Shown here: in pieces, positions 1 to 8,745 of the stretch
Position numbering within the stretch: the stretch's first letter is position 1
How the letters are laid out: each line of letters opens with the position of its first letter
Source: Hondaea fermentalgiana
Taxonomy: Eukaryota; Sar; Bigyra; Thraustochytrida; Thraustochytriidae
Direction of reading: 5' to 3'
Assembly: GCA_014084085.1 (NCBI GenBank)
Contig: NPFB01000154.1
Span: 146,353 to 158,779 of the forward strand
DNA: 12,427 nucleotides
Notes under the pieces: generated by a model
The model's database searches: none
Told to the model about the DNA's origin: nothing
Seen by the model: only the letters and a program-made list of their open reading frames with translations
Translations under genes and position numbers: made by a program

Positions 1-260
1 CAGCGAGCTCGCGTGCCGCTGGTCTCCGCGGCGCCTGCGAGCCCGCTTCCGCGCAAGCCGCTCGCGCGCAAGCGCCTTGGCTGGCCCGCGTAGACCCTCT
101 CGGACAGCCCCCGCGCCGCTGCCACGCCCCGACAGGAGAGGAGGACGAGGGCCGCCACCACCCTCACCACGAGGCCAAGAGCACAGACAGCAGCCCCGAA
201 AAGGCCACGCTAGCGAGGGCACAAACGAACAGGACGGCCTAGGTTTGGCTTATTTTCGAC
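1..260. other. Non-coding left flank, no gene recognised
   Basis: This GC-rich stretch precedes the pentamer array and the first gene. The one short open frame here (77-274, +) is rich in Arg and Pro, has no recognisable domain and runs into the repeat array, so I do not call it a gene. The stretch may hold the distal promoter of the downstream gene or the edge of a gene lying to the left of the window; the sequence does not decide between these. Confidence 0.5.
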
Positions 261-380
261 TTGGCTCGGCTTGACTTGGCTCGGCTTGGCTCGGCTTGGC
301 TCGGCTTGGCTTGGCTTGGCTTGGCTCGGCTTGGCTTCGCTTGACTGGGCCTGGCTTGACTGGGCCTGGCTTGGCGTGGC
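261..380. repeat. Pentanucleotide array, 24 units of TTGGC/TCGGC type
   Basis: Read in steps of five from 261, the sequence gives 24 consecutive units with no insertion or deletion. Most are TTGGC or TCGGC; variants are TTGAC, TTCGC, TGGGC, CTGGC and GTGGC. Every unit ends in C, and the fourth base is G in all but three units (the TTGAC units). Units 4-9 alternate TTGGC and TCGGC, giving a local 10-base period. The array ends 59 bases before the start codon of the large glutamine-rich gene, so it probably lies in its promoter or 5' UTR. Function is unknown; slippage-generated satellite is the simplest explanation. Confidence 0.9.
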
Positions 381-439
381 TGCACCCAACCTGACCTCGC
401 GCTCGTTTTCTATTCTCGTTTCAAATTGCTAGCCTAGCC

Positions 440-3400
440 ATGGAGGATGCCGCAGCCGCAAGCGCGGCGCCAAACGGAGCCCAGGGAAATCTGAAAAAAG
501 AAAAAGAAACCGTGCGCACGGCCCAAGACCAGAACGCCAGCGACACCATGGACGTCGACGAGCGGGGCGAAGGCGCAAACGCGTCCTCGTCCCTCACGCC
601 CGAGCAAATCAAAAAGTTTAAACTCGAAGAACGCTCTATTATGCGCATCCGTGACCTACTAAGCATGATGCTCGGCTGCGAGCTCCGGGACGAGGAGTTC
701 GATATCGACCGCATCTCGCAGACGATCAGCCTTGGGTGGCCTCATCTGCTGCGCACTCTGACCGTATTGGAGGACCTGGGGGTCTTTCGTCGTACGAGTG
801 AAGCCTCTGGCCAGTCATGCCTCGGCGCCGTAGACACTGACCTCGAAATCTCCTTTGCCATTGACGGAGACCACAAACGCAGCAAAACGAACTCGGAACG
901 CACCGTACGCTTCATTAATGAGAATATCAAAAAGGCCATGCACGTCGGCATCGAGCAAACAGGTTTCTCGTGGCTCGCCACCGAGGCTGCGCCGGACCCC
1001 GAGAGGGACGGCGACGGCCTCTTGTGGCACCGAGCGCCGATCCACTTAACAATTGATGGCTTTCGCCGCATCCTGGAAAACGAAATGCGTCAGTCCAAGC
1101 AGGCCGCAGTTGACGCTCTCCGCTCCGTTCGTGAACGCACGTCAATCACCGTCGACGACACAGTCGGCTTCCTCGCCACCACCGAAGTTGCCGCCCGTGC
1201 CCCAGAGCAAGGCCAAGATAAAGAAAAGCAAGAGCCTGCAACAAAAGAAGCTAGCGCCATCAAGCGCGAGAATACGGACGTCTCAAAGACTGCGCCCACC
1301 GGCGACAAGAAGGAAGATGATGGAGCCAAGTCCAGTGATGCCGCAGACGGCGACAGCGCGAAACCTGCATCTGTCAATGCCAAGTTGACCTGCCGCGTCC
1401 TCGTTAGCATTGGCGCTGCCCGAAAGTCCGAAACGCTCAAGACCTTTGAAACAGGCGTCGCACAGCTCCGGCTCATGGAGAGCCGCCTCGATGACCTATT
1501 GCTCAAGCAGCGGGAGACGCTTGCCAATGTTTGGAAACAAGACGCCCAGTACTTGTACGTCGATCCTCAAGAGGCTGCCGTCGCCCCGCAGACGGGGACC
1601 GCCACCGGTTCCTCTTCCCCCGCCTCCTCGGTTGCCTCCTCGGTTGTCATTCATGGCAGCAAGAAAACGCGCATTTCCGTGCCTCACCCATTTGATGGCA
1701 TTGCAAGAGGCGAAATGAATGAACGCAGTGGCAAGCCACTAGCGCGCTTCCAGGTCTACGCGCATGACACAGAGGGCAAACTTCGCGCCTTCTTACTGGC
1801 GCCACCCTCGCAAGGCGCCGACCCCGGTGATGACGGCACCATGGCCCTCTCTGAGTCCGAGGATATTGCGCTGAGCACAGCGGAAGCCGCGTCCGACAAT
1901 GGCTCATTCTCGCTCGAGTCACGCCACCAGCGCCAAGAACAGGCTCGCAAACGCCGGCAGCGGCGACTCATTCGCAAGCTGCAGTGGGAAGGCCATGTTG
2001 CCGCCGCGCGCGCTTGCATTTTCAGCCCACCGTTTGATCGAACCGGCCGCCTCGGGGGCGTTCTAGGGGCGAGGGCGTTTGCATTCACCAACAACGAAAC
2101 GCTCGCAAATCAGCGCAAGCGAGAGCGCGCGGCACTCGAGAATATGCGCGTCCGCGCCTCTAAACGCGTGCGCCCCGAGGACCCGGAAACGAGGGTTTTT
2201 GATCCTGCCGCACCTGACGCAAAGGGTATTCTTGAGCTTGGGCCCGGTCACCTTCCCGCCAAGTTCGTTCACTCGTGGCGACCAGACATGCGTTCCTTTC
2301 GTCGCATGGGCCATCTCAAAGGCGTGGTGCGCTACGACCAGCAGACTGGCGTCTTTAAACCTGCTTTCGGACCCGCTGATGCAGAGTCCATGTCTCTTCG
2401 TCGGGATGTGCGCACTGATGCTGTCGAGCTCGAGCGCCGTCGCAACGCCGAGGACTTGAATGACGCCGGCGATGCAAGTGCTGTCGACGACGCGCTCGGC
2501 TACCTTCGCGTCCTCGGGAAAGAAGACTCGGGCCAGCGCTACCTTCGGTACATGGACGAAAAGAGAAAGCGTCTCTACTATTTTGACCGAATTACAGGTG
2601 ACGTCCAATGGCACGTTCCCGTGGAAGCCGTCGACGCGGGCGACGTCAAGGACAGCAAAGAGCTCGGAGATTACAGGGATATTATCTCCTGGCAGTGGCC
2701 TGACCCGGGGGCTGGCATGAACAAGGACCAGATGGAGGAAGATGCCGAGGCCGTGCAGGCCGCGGGCCAAGCGGCCTTGCAAGAGGCTCTGACGCACGAG
2801 GTACCCATGAATACGCTTGGACCTGGACTGTCTCCTGCGGCTCTTGGCCCTCTCGGTGCGCAAGCCGCTGCGGCCCAGGTCTCCAGACAGGTAAAGCAAG
2901 GCAAGTCCAAACAGCCCAAACGAAAGCAGCAGCAAGATCAGCAGCAGCAGCAAGAATCGCAGAATCAGACCTCAACGCAACAACCTCTTGGTACCGGCGC
3001 CGAGGCCAAGGCTGCCACGGCCGCGGCGGCAGCTCTTGCCGTCGCCACTGCGGCCAATGTGCCAGGACATGCTGCCACGCCTCTAGCTCAAGCCACCGTA
3101 ATGGAGCTTGCATCCGGAGCAGGAGCATCGTCTGCTCAGCAGCAACAGCAACAACAGCAGCTCCAACAGCAGCTCCAACAGCAACAACAGCAGCTGGCCC
3201 ATCTTGGTATGGGCAATCTGACTGCTGAAAATATTCAGCAGCTCTTGCTTCAGCATCACATGCCAGACCTGCAACGCAATCTATCTGCAGAAGAGCTCCA
3301 GGCAGCTCAACGTCACTTTATGCAGCTCCAACTTCAACACCATCAGCAGCAGCAGCAGCAACAACAACAACAACACCCTCAGCACCTCCAACAACAGCAA

Positions 3401-4612
3401 CTGCACGAACAGCAGCGGCAGCAACAATTACATCTCCTGCATCAGCAGCACCAGCAGCAAGGTTTGCTGCAGAGGACCAAAGACAAAATGAGTTCGGATA
3501 CCGCCCCGCAGCGCGCTCTTTCTCAGGGCTCGACTGGCGCATCCCAGAACAAGGGAAAGCAACGCAAGTCTAGCGAGGGCAAAGATAATAAGAGACCGCG
3601 AAAGAACTCGGTCAGCGGTACCAGCGGCGATGCTAGCAACAGCAGCAAGAACAACATGAACAACAACAACGAAAACCACTTTGCTGATTCTTCCAACATT
3701 GGACGAGACAGTGTCGAGCAGAAACAGAATACTTATGTCATGCGGCGCCACCAAGAGGATCAGCGACTGAAGCAGTTGCAGCAGGATCAGATCTTGTTCT
3801 TGCAAAACAGCATGGGTCAACAGCAGCAGCAGCAGCAGCAACAGGCAAATTCTCAAATGAGCTCCTCGATGGCAGGCAAACGCAATGCTGGGGCGAACGA
3901 CAGCAACAACAACGGTGGTCAAGGAAGCTCCGGCAGTATGGGGCAAGTTCAGGCGACTTTGGGTATGAACGACGCTCTTCTTCATCAAATGCTCCAGCAG
4001 CAACAACAACAGCTCCTTGGAAGTGGTATCATTGATGATGGCGACAGTACTCCTGACTCACAGGTCAGCAAGTTGTCGCCCTTTGGAATCTTTTGCGCGC
4101 AGCATGGCTTCGATCCTGCAAGCACTGAGATTTCTGCTCTTGACCGTACCACCTACCTGAACGCACTTCGTTTTCAATGGCGCCACCTGTCGGACGGGGA
4201 TAAAATGGTGTTTCGCATGGCAGCTTCGATGATCACATCTCAAGGTCCGGATAATGCTGGACAAGCCAGTGTCGCTCGTCATGCAAGTGGGAGCTCAAGC
4301 AATCAGCAAAAGCCAGATCGCGCTGCACCCACTGGTATGCATCAGCAGCAGCAGCAGCAGCAGCAACAACAACAACAACAGCGGCAGCAGCAGCAGCAGC
4401 AACGAACGCATTCTTCCGGTCACAATTACCAACAACAACAACAACAACAACAACATAATCCTGCGAACGATCATCAGCAAATGCAGGAGCAACTCCGTCT
4501 GCTTCTGGAGGGTCAAGGTGGGTCTCTCAACCATGAAGACACGATGCGGTTGCTGCAAGCCTACAGCAGCTTTTTTGAAGATCACCAACAACAACAACAA
4601 CAACACATGCAG

Positions 4613-4658
<46 letters not shown>

Positions 4659-4978
4659 GGCAATCGTCGAACCCTGTGCATTCGCGGCAGCAACAACAGC
4701 CCGCGTCCATGCAGTCACAAACCTCAAAACAGAAACAGCAACAACAGCAGTCGCAGCAAAAGAAAAAGGCATCTGCTTCACAGAACCAATCGCATGAATC
4801 TGAGATGCATAAAAAGCAACAGCAGGGTGCCAACTCCTGGCAGGGCTTGCCGGGCCTTGATCCAAGCTTCTTAAAAGCAAACATCGGGAACCGTGGCGCT
4901 GATCTTTCAAAGTCCTACCTTCAGGCCCAGCAACACGAGCATCAGCGACTGCAGCAGCAACAGCAGCAGCAACATCAT

Positions 4979-5009
<31 letters not shown>

Positions 5010-5728
5010 AAATGTTCTTGGCGCAAGTACATCAGCTCGCGCGGGAATGCAACCTGGACCCAGAGAGTATTCAGAAGCTTTTACAACAAATGCGTGCCCA
5101 GCAGCAGTCGCAATCATCCCATTCACAACAGGACTCCGCCCCCGCCGATTTAGAGCAACTCCTGCAGGTTCAGCAGTATTTGCAACAAATGCAACATCCT
5201 CATCATCAACAGCAGCAACAGCAGCACTCGGGTCATGGTAATCTGCTACAAGGGATGCCCGGCGGATTCGGGTCTGGTGCGCACATGGGTTCCGATGGCC
5301 TTGGCGGACTAGGGTATGGTCGCTCAAGGGCAAGCGCGCATGGAAACACTAGCGGGGATGAAGCAAGCCTAAGGGCAGAATTTTTGGCGAACATTCGCCA
5401 CCTACCTCTGCAAATGCAGCAGGAATATGAAAAGCAATGGCAAGAGCAGGCTGCAATGCGGAAGATGGCGTCTTCTGGAAGTTCGTCAGCGAACGCGAGC
5501 GCAAGTGCGAGCGCGAGCGCGGGAGAGAAGAAGCACGAAGAAGCGATGAAGTTCTTCGAGCAGGTCAAGACCGCCTTCAAGGATAGGCCACAGATTTATT
5601 CGTTGTTTACCGGCCTCTTGGAGCAGTTCAAGCTTGGGAAGATGAGCTACGAGGAAATTTACAGACAGGTCAACGCTCTTTTCAGTGAGCATCCAGAGCT
5701 GATGAGGTCCTTTGCACAGCTTGTGTAG
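440..5728 (+). CDS. Large Gln-rich nuclear protein with WW-like, HMG-box-like and PAH domains
   Basis: This is a probable chromatin or transcription co-regulator of 1762 residues in a single exon. The ATG sits in a good context (GCC ATG G, G at -3). Residues 1-380 are mixed charged and helical and are not recognised. Basic stretches that could act as nuclear localisation signals occur near 501-515 and 574-578. Residues 697-727 resemble a WW domain (YYFDRITGDVQW..P, with Tyr where the first Trp would be). Residues about 800-1620 are dominated by polyglutamine. Inside that region, 1212-1266 resembles an HMG box (F..........W..LS..DK..F...A). Residues 1697-1762 form a clear paired amphipathic helix domain of the Sin3 type (AMKFFEQVK, PQIYSLF, YRQVNALFSEHPELM). 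Sin3 PAH domains bind short amphipathic helices of repressors. Only one PAH and no Sin3 HDAC-interaction domain are seen, so this is not an ordinary Sin3. The function is inferred; the reading frame is certain. Confidence 0.93.
2926..5228 (+). repeat. Coding CAG/CAA repeat region (polyglutamine)
   Basis: Many separate glutamine tracts lie within the large gene, the longest around 4340-4402 and 4610-4657. Codon make-up differs by tract: pure CAA at 4430-4453 (8 codons), mostly CAG at the start of 4342 and 4610, and the hexamer CAACAG repeated five times at both 4625-4654 and 4979-5008. His, Asn, Ser and Arg codons that interrupt the tracts are mostly one base from CAG or CAA. Shifted frames of this region give poly-Ser/Asn (+) and poly-Leu (-) artefacts, which are not genes. 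Confidence 0.95.
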
Positions 5729-5873
5729 AGTGTTTTCTTTTCCTGTTTCTTGTTTCTTCCTATCTTTTTCTTTCTTTCTTTCTTTCTGGCTGTGCTACCT
5801 TTTCAAAATGCCCAAAGCTGCCACGTACGCTAAGCAAATGTGATTGTCTTTTTCCCCCTGGACTGATCTTTTC
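5729..5873. other. Convergent 3' spacer with pyrimidine tract
   Basis: This 145-bp spacer separates two genes that point at each other. From about 5736 to 5787 the plus strand is almost all pyrimidine and ends in (TTTC)5 at 5767-5786. It must hold the 3' ends of both transcripts, which may overlap. I see no AATAAA-type signal. Confidence 0.6.
5767..5786. repeat. (TTTC)5 microsatellite
   Basis: Five perfect copies of TTTC lie 39 bases after the stop codon of the large gene, within its presumed 3' UTR. The minus strand is the matching purine tract, in the presumed 3' UTR of the SCAMP gene. Confidence 0.9.
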
Positions 5874-6830
5874 TCATAGCCTTCCTTGTCGGCGTCTGTG
5901 CACTTGACGCCAGAGGCAAAGTGACCAGACTAGCACAATGCCTTGGAAAGCGATTGCCACGCTGCTCGCCACGAGCGCAAATGTAAATCGCGGAAGCCAG
6001 TTTCGAAGCATGATAATGGAGATTATGCCCGCAGAGCCCGATCCAGGAATGCCCGCGATGAGCACACAGGTAAAGGCCGTATGAAGCGCAAAACACGCAT
6101 CAAACCAGGACCAAGCTGCGGACGACTCCGTCTTGAAATTTACATAGAGCTGGCGGGTCCAAGAGTACCAACCCGCATAGGAGCCCACCACAAGGTATCC
6201 GATGGACCACATCCACGCCGTGAAAGAAGGAATGCTCTCGCGACCGTTTCCAGCGGATGGAGCCTCGCCCAGGACGAGGGCTCCACAAACGACACAGTTC
6301 GTCACCAGCCCGAGCATGTGTATCCAGTGCACATAAAAGGCCTGACGGACAAGATTCGCTTCTTTTTGCAAGAGAGCCCTGTCGAGCTCGGAGAAGACAC
6401 GCCACTCTGCGATGCAGAGGACAAGACCGAGGAAACTGCATGCGCTTGAGGAAGAGGTTTTCTTCTCCTCCTTCCACTCGCGTGCTGGAAGGCCTTTTGC
6501 GCCGTACGCAGTCTGATCAGAGTCCGAATACAAGTCTGAGGAACGTCTTGGGCGCTGTGGTTTCTGGTCTTCTGGGTCATCATAGGCGAGGAGGCTGATT
6601 GTGTCTTCGCCGTACACCGAGCCAAGCTGATATGGGCTGAAGTTGAAGGCATTGTGCGCGGCGTCCTCGAAGGGGTCGCTTTCTGATGCAAAGGCGGCCG
6701 CGAAAGGATTGTGAGCTGCCGCATCGTCGAGCTGCTCGTGGAGGTTTTTGGCGCTGGCATCTCCCCTTTCGCCAAACGCATAAGCGGCTGCGCCCTCCTC
6801 AGCCGCGAGGACGATCTCCGCGGAAGTCAT
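5874..6830 (-). CDS. Secretory carrier-associated membrane protein (SCAMP)
   Basis: SCAMPs are four-span membrane proteins of the Golgi, endosomes and plasma membrane that act in exocytosis and recycling. This 318-residue protein has the family layout. A cytosolic N-terminus (1-125) carries NPF at 41-43 and DPF at 52-54, motif types bound by EH-domain and clathrin-adaptor proteins. Four hydrophobic spans follow at about 164-190, 203-222, 243-263 and 286-308. Between spans 2 and 3 lies GWYSWTRQLYVNFKTESS (220-237), the counterpart of the conserved SCAMP cytosolic 'E peptide' (CWYRPIYKAF type), with Gly for the usual first Cys. The IPGSGSAGI stretch (261-269) also matches the family pattern. 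The Cys/Pro-rich segment that usually precedes span 1 is poorly conserved. The C-terminal tail is short and basic. The start has G at -3 and is the first Met of the frame. Confidence 0.88.
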   Translation of the reverse strand: MTSAEIVLAAEEGAAAYAFGERGDASAKNLHEQLDDAAAHNPFAAAFASESDPFEDAAHNAFNFSPYQLGSVYGEDTISLLAYDDPEDQKPQRPRRSSDLYSDSDQTAYGAKGLPAREWKEEKKTSSSSACSFLGLVLCIAEWRVFSELDRALLQKEANLVRQAFYVHWIHMLGLVTNCVVCGALVLGEAPSAGNGRESIPSFTAWMWSIGYLVVGSYAGWYSWTRQLYVNFKTESSAAWSWFDACFALHTAFTCVLIAGIPGSGSAGIISIIMLRNWLPRFTFALVASSVAIAFQGIVLVWSLCLWRQVHRRRQGRL

Positions 6831-6850
6831 GACGATAGTCGAACTTCGAA

Positions 6851-6954
6851 GCGTGGCGTGGCGCGGCGTGGCGCGGCGTGGCCCGAGGAGAGGAGGAGGC
6901 GGCCCGCAGACTCAATCTGCCGCCGAGGCGCGGCGAGGCGCGGCGCAGTGCGGC
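6851..6954. repeat. Two GC-rich pentamer blocks (G-N-GGC type)
   Basis: Block one (6851-6880) is six pentamers alternating GCGTG and GCGCG, including the 10-mer GCGCGGCGTG twice. Block two (6925-6954) is six pentamers in the register GAGGC/GCGGC, with one unit altered to GCAGT. Read as G-N-GGC both share a consensus and resemble the T-Y-GGC array at 261-380. They begin 20 bases upstream of the SCAMP start codon, probably in its 5' UTR or core promoter. Confidence 0.85.
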
Positions 6955-7083
6955 GCGGGTCGAAAGCAGAGTCGGTCTGCCCATGCTTTGCCCCTCATCT
7001 CATGAGCGAAGAGATCCTTTCCGCTTTTTCCCTTATGTAGGCCTAGTTGGTATATGTATGTCGCAGCGCCGACCAATGAGCGA

Positions 7084-7108
7084 CTTTGCTTTGCTTTGCT
7101 TTGCTTTG
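7084..7108. repeat. (CTTTG)5 microsatellite
   Basis: Five perfect copies of CTTTG lie about 250 bases upstream of the SCAMP start. This is another period-5 repeat in the window. Confidence 0.92.
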
Positions 7109-7263
7109 CGACGACCGCAACAGTACCGGCGGCAAAGAAACGGTCTAATTCCAAAGGGGAAAGAAGATGGAGATGGTGGCAAATCCTTTCATCAATCAAA
7201 TTAACTTTTACTTTACGTATACAGAAGCGGGAGTGGCGCAATTGAAGACACCAAGATTCGTAT

Positions 7264-8520
7264 TTAGACTCCAATGAGGCGCGCGAGACGCAGGGATGCA
7301 GTGAGCATGGCCTCGAGACACCTCATCTCGGATGCATAAAGCATAGTCGCGAGTTTCCTTCGAGAAGATTGCACAGAGCCCACACCCGTTTCTGCAGCAG
7401 TCGACACTGTTTTCGAGCTGGCGTCGAGCTGTTGACGCACGGTCTGGACAAGATACTGAAGTGCTGCAGCCTCCGCAGCTGCGGTGGGATTTGGGTTCCC
7501 GAGATTGCAAAAATAAAGAACCCAGTCCTCATCGTCGGGCTCGAGGTCTTGATACGGCGCCTTGCTGCTGACATTGCTTGCTGGCGCAGTATCTAGACTG
7601 GGGCGGCTGGTCTGCCTCGCGGCATCAAGAAGCCCAGACGGAAAGACAAAAAGGTCTGGGGTCCCACGACGAACCTTGAATACTAATCCATCCATTTCAA
7701 AGTGAGACATGTCCTCAGGACAGCTCGGGCCCACGAACCCGTAATGCAATAACAGGTCAAAGTTGGACTTGGCGCCATAGTTGATGTACACAGCGTCTCC
7801 AGACGCGATGGCGTGACCCGCTACGAGGAGCACGTGGCCTTGATCGGAAACCTGCAGCGTGTGCAGTTGTCCAGCACGGTGGTTGAGAGAATCTAAAAAG
7901 GGCGTCATTGCCGAAGTCTGGGCCCTCTGGCCTCGCGAGTTGACAGGGACTTGCAAAGCGCGGCTCCAAAACATGGACGCGGCCCATCGCACAAGGGTTT
8001 GGGGCAGACCAAGTTCCGCATGTGCGCGCTCGGCCCATGTCTCGCGCTCCGATTGGGCGGCAAGGGCTCTCTCACGCACTGGGTGGTACTCTGGAAGGAG
8101 AGCGTCGAGCTCCCCGCGCGTCCAGCACGAGGCCGCGTCGAGGTCGTTCTCGCCAGGGAGAGCATTCACGTAGGGCGACGAAGGCCCATTGTGCGCACGC
8201 AGGGCTAAGAGCAAGATTACCGGCCACGCTTCTTCGTCTGCGCTGGCGTAGAAGCCTCCAGGTCTGCAGAGCTTGTGCCGCTTGAGAAAGGGTCCGAGTT
8301 TCGGGTCTTCCTGCGCCGCGTAGGCGTCGAGCAGGAGCGCCGCAGGCACCGAGAGGACGTGCTCTCCAACGGCAATATCCCGCGTCGCGATTGCGCCAAC
8401 GCCCTCGTTGGCGTCGCGCGTCACGCCGAGAGCCACGCGGTCCCCGCCAAGAGCTCCGTGCTGGTCGCACGCCCACGTCTGGAGCGCCTTGGTGGTCTCT
8501 GTGGCGATGAGCCCGGCCAT
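7264..8520 (-). CDS. SET-domain methyltransferase of the SETD3/Rubisco-LSMT family
   Basis: Members of this family transfer methyl groups from S-adenosylmethionine to lysine or histidine of non-histone proteins such as Rubisco, ribosomal proteins or actin. With the start at 8520 the protein has 418 residues, usual for the family. The N-terminal SET part is at 39-59 (EGVGAIATRDIAVGEHVLSV). A long iSET insert follows (about 60-205), then DSLNH (210-214) and INYGAKSN (246-253), which form the cofactor site, and Y260-GF with the probable catalytic Tyr. The remaining C-terminal helical part (about 285-418) fits the LSMT substrate-binding domain. An in-frame ATG at 8583 would add 21 residues, but these would be encoded by a simple repeat (RTYVRTHTRARG). 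The ATG at 8520 has a strong context (GCC ATG GCC), so I chose it. The substrate cannot be deduced. Confidence 0.88.
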   Translation of the reverse strand: MAGLIATETTKALQTWACDQHGALGGDRVALGVTRDANEGVGAIATRDIAVGEHVLSVPAALLLDAYAAQEDPKLGPFLKRHKLCRPGGFYASADEEAWPVILLLALRAHNGPSSPYVNALPGENDLDAASCWTRGELDALLPEYHPVRERALAAQSERETWAERAHAELGLPQTLVRWAASMFWSRALQVPVNSRGQRAQTSAMTPFLDSLNHRAGQLHTLQVSDQGHVLLVAGHAIASGDAVYINYGAKSNFDLLLHYGFVGPSCPEDMSHFEMDGLVFKVRRGTPDLFVFPSGLLDAARQTSRPSLDTAPASNVSSKAPYQDLEPDDEDWVLYFCNLGNPNPTAAAEAAALQYLVQTVRQQLDASSKTVSTAAETGVGSVQSSRRKLATMLYASEMRCLEAMLTASLRLARLIGV

Positions 8521-8557
8521 GGCGCGCTCCCCTTTCCGTTTCTTCCCGCGTGCCCGA

Positions 8558-8619
8558 GTGTGCGTACGTACGTACGTACGCACGCACGTGTGTGTATGTG
8601 TGTATGCGCGCGCGCACGC
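8558..8619. repeat. 62-bp perfect alternating purine-pyrimidine tract
   Basis: Checked base by base, every even position from 8558 is a purine and every odd position a pyrimidine up to 8619; GA before it and CT after it break the pattern. The tract is a patchwork of (CGTA)n, (CGCA)n, (TG)n with TATG, and (CG)n. Such alternation, especially CG and TG/CA steps, is the classic requirement for Z-DNA under negative supercoiling. It begins 38 bases upstream of the SET gene start codon. Confidence 0.93.
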
Positions 8620-8745
8620 TAGTCCCGACTGGCTGCTGTCTGGAGCTGTCTGGTCTCTGCGCGGCCTCTCTTGGCCTCGACTTGCCGTGCTTGCTCCGTT
8701 TTCGGCCAGCCATAATGGCAGCGGTGATCCGACATGGCAGATGAT

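Larger units (their letters stand above)
6831..7263. other. Intergenic region between SET and SCAMP genes with pentamer repeats
   Basis: Both flanking genes are on the minus strand, so this 433-bp stretch holds the 5' region of the SCAMP gene and the 3' end of the SET gene. It contains two GC-rich pentamer blocks near the SCAMP start (6851-6880 and 6925-6954) and a (CTTTG)5 farther upstream. The half nearest the SET stop codon is more AT-rich. No tRNA or other RNA gene was seen. Confidence 0.6.

Noticed and set aside
77..274. Short plus-strand open frame of 65 codons
   Set aside because: Arg/Pro-rich low-complexity translation, no domain, and it ends inside the pentamer array; most likely chance in GC-rich DNA.
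2063..2953. Long minus-strand open frame (296 codons) opposite the large gene
   Set aside because: It lies wholly antisense to a well-supported coding frame, begins with poly-Leu produced by the CAG repeat, and shows no domain; typical shadow frame in GC-rich coding DNA.
4254..4874. Plus-strand frame rich in Ser/Asn and the matching minus-strand poly-Leu and poly-Cys frames
   Set aside because: They are shifted readings of the CAG/CAA repeat in the large gene and have no independent coding signal.
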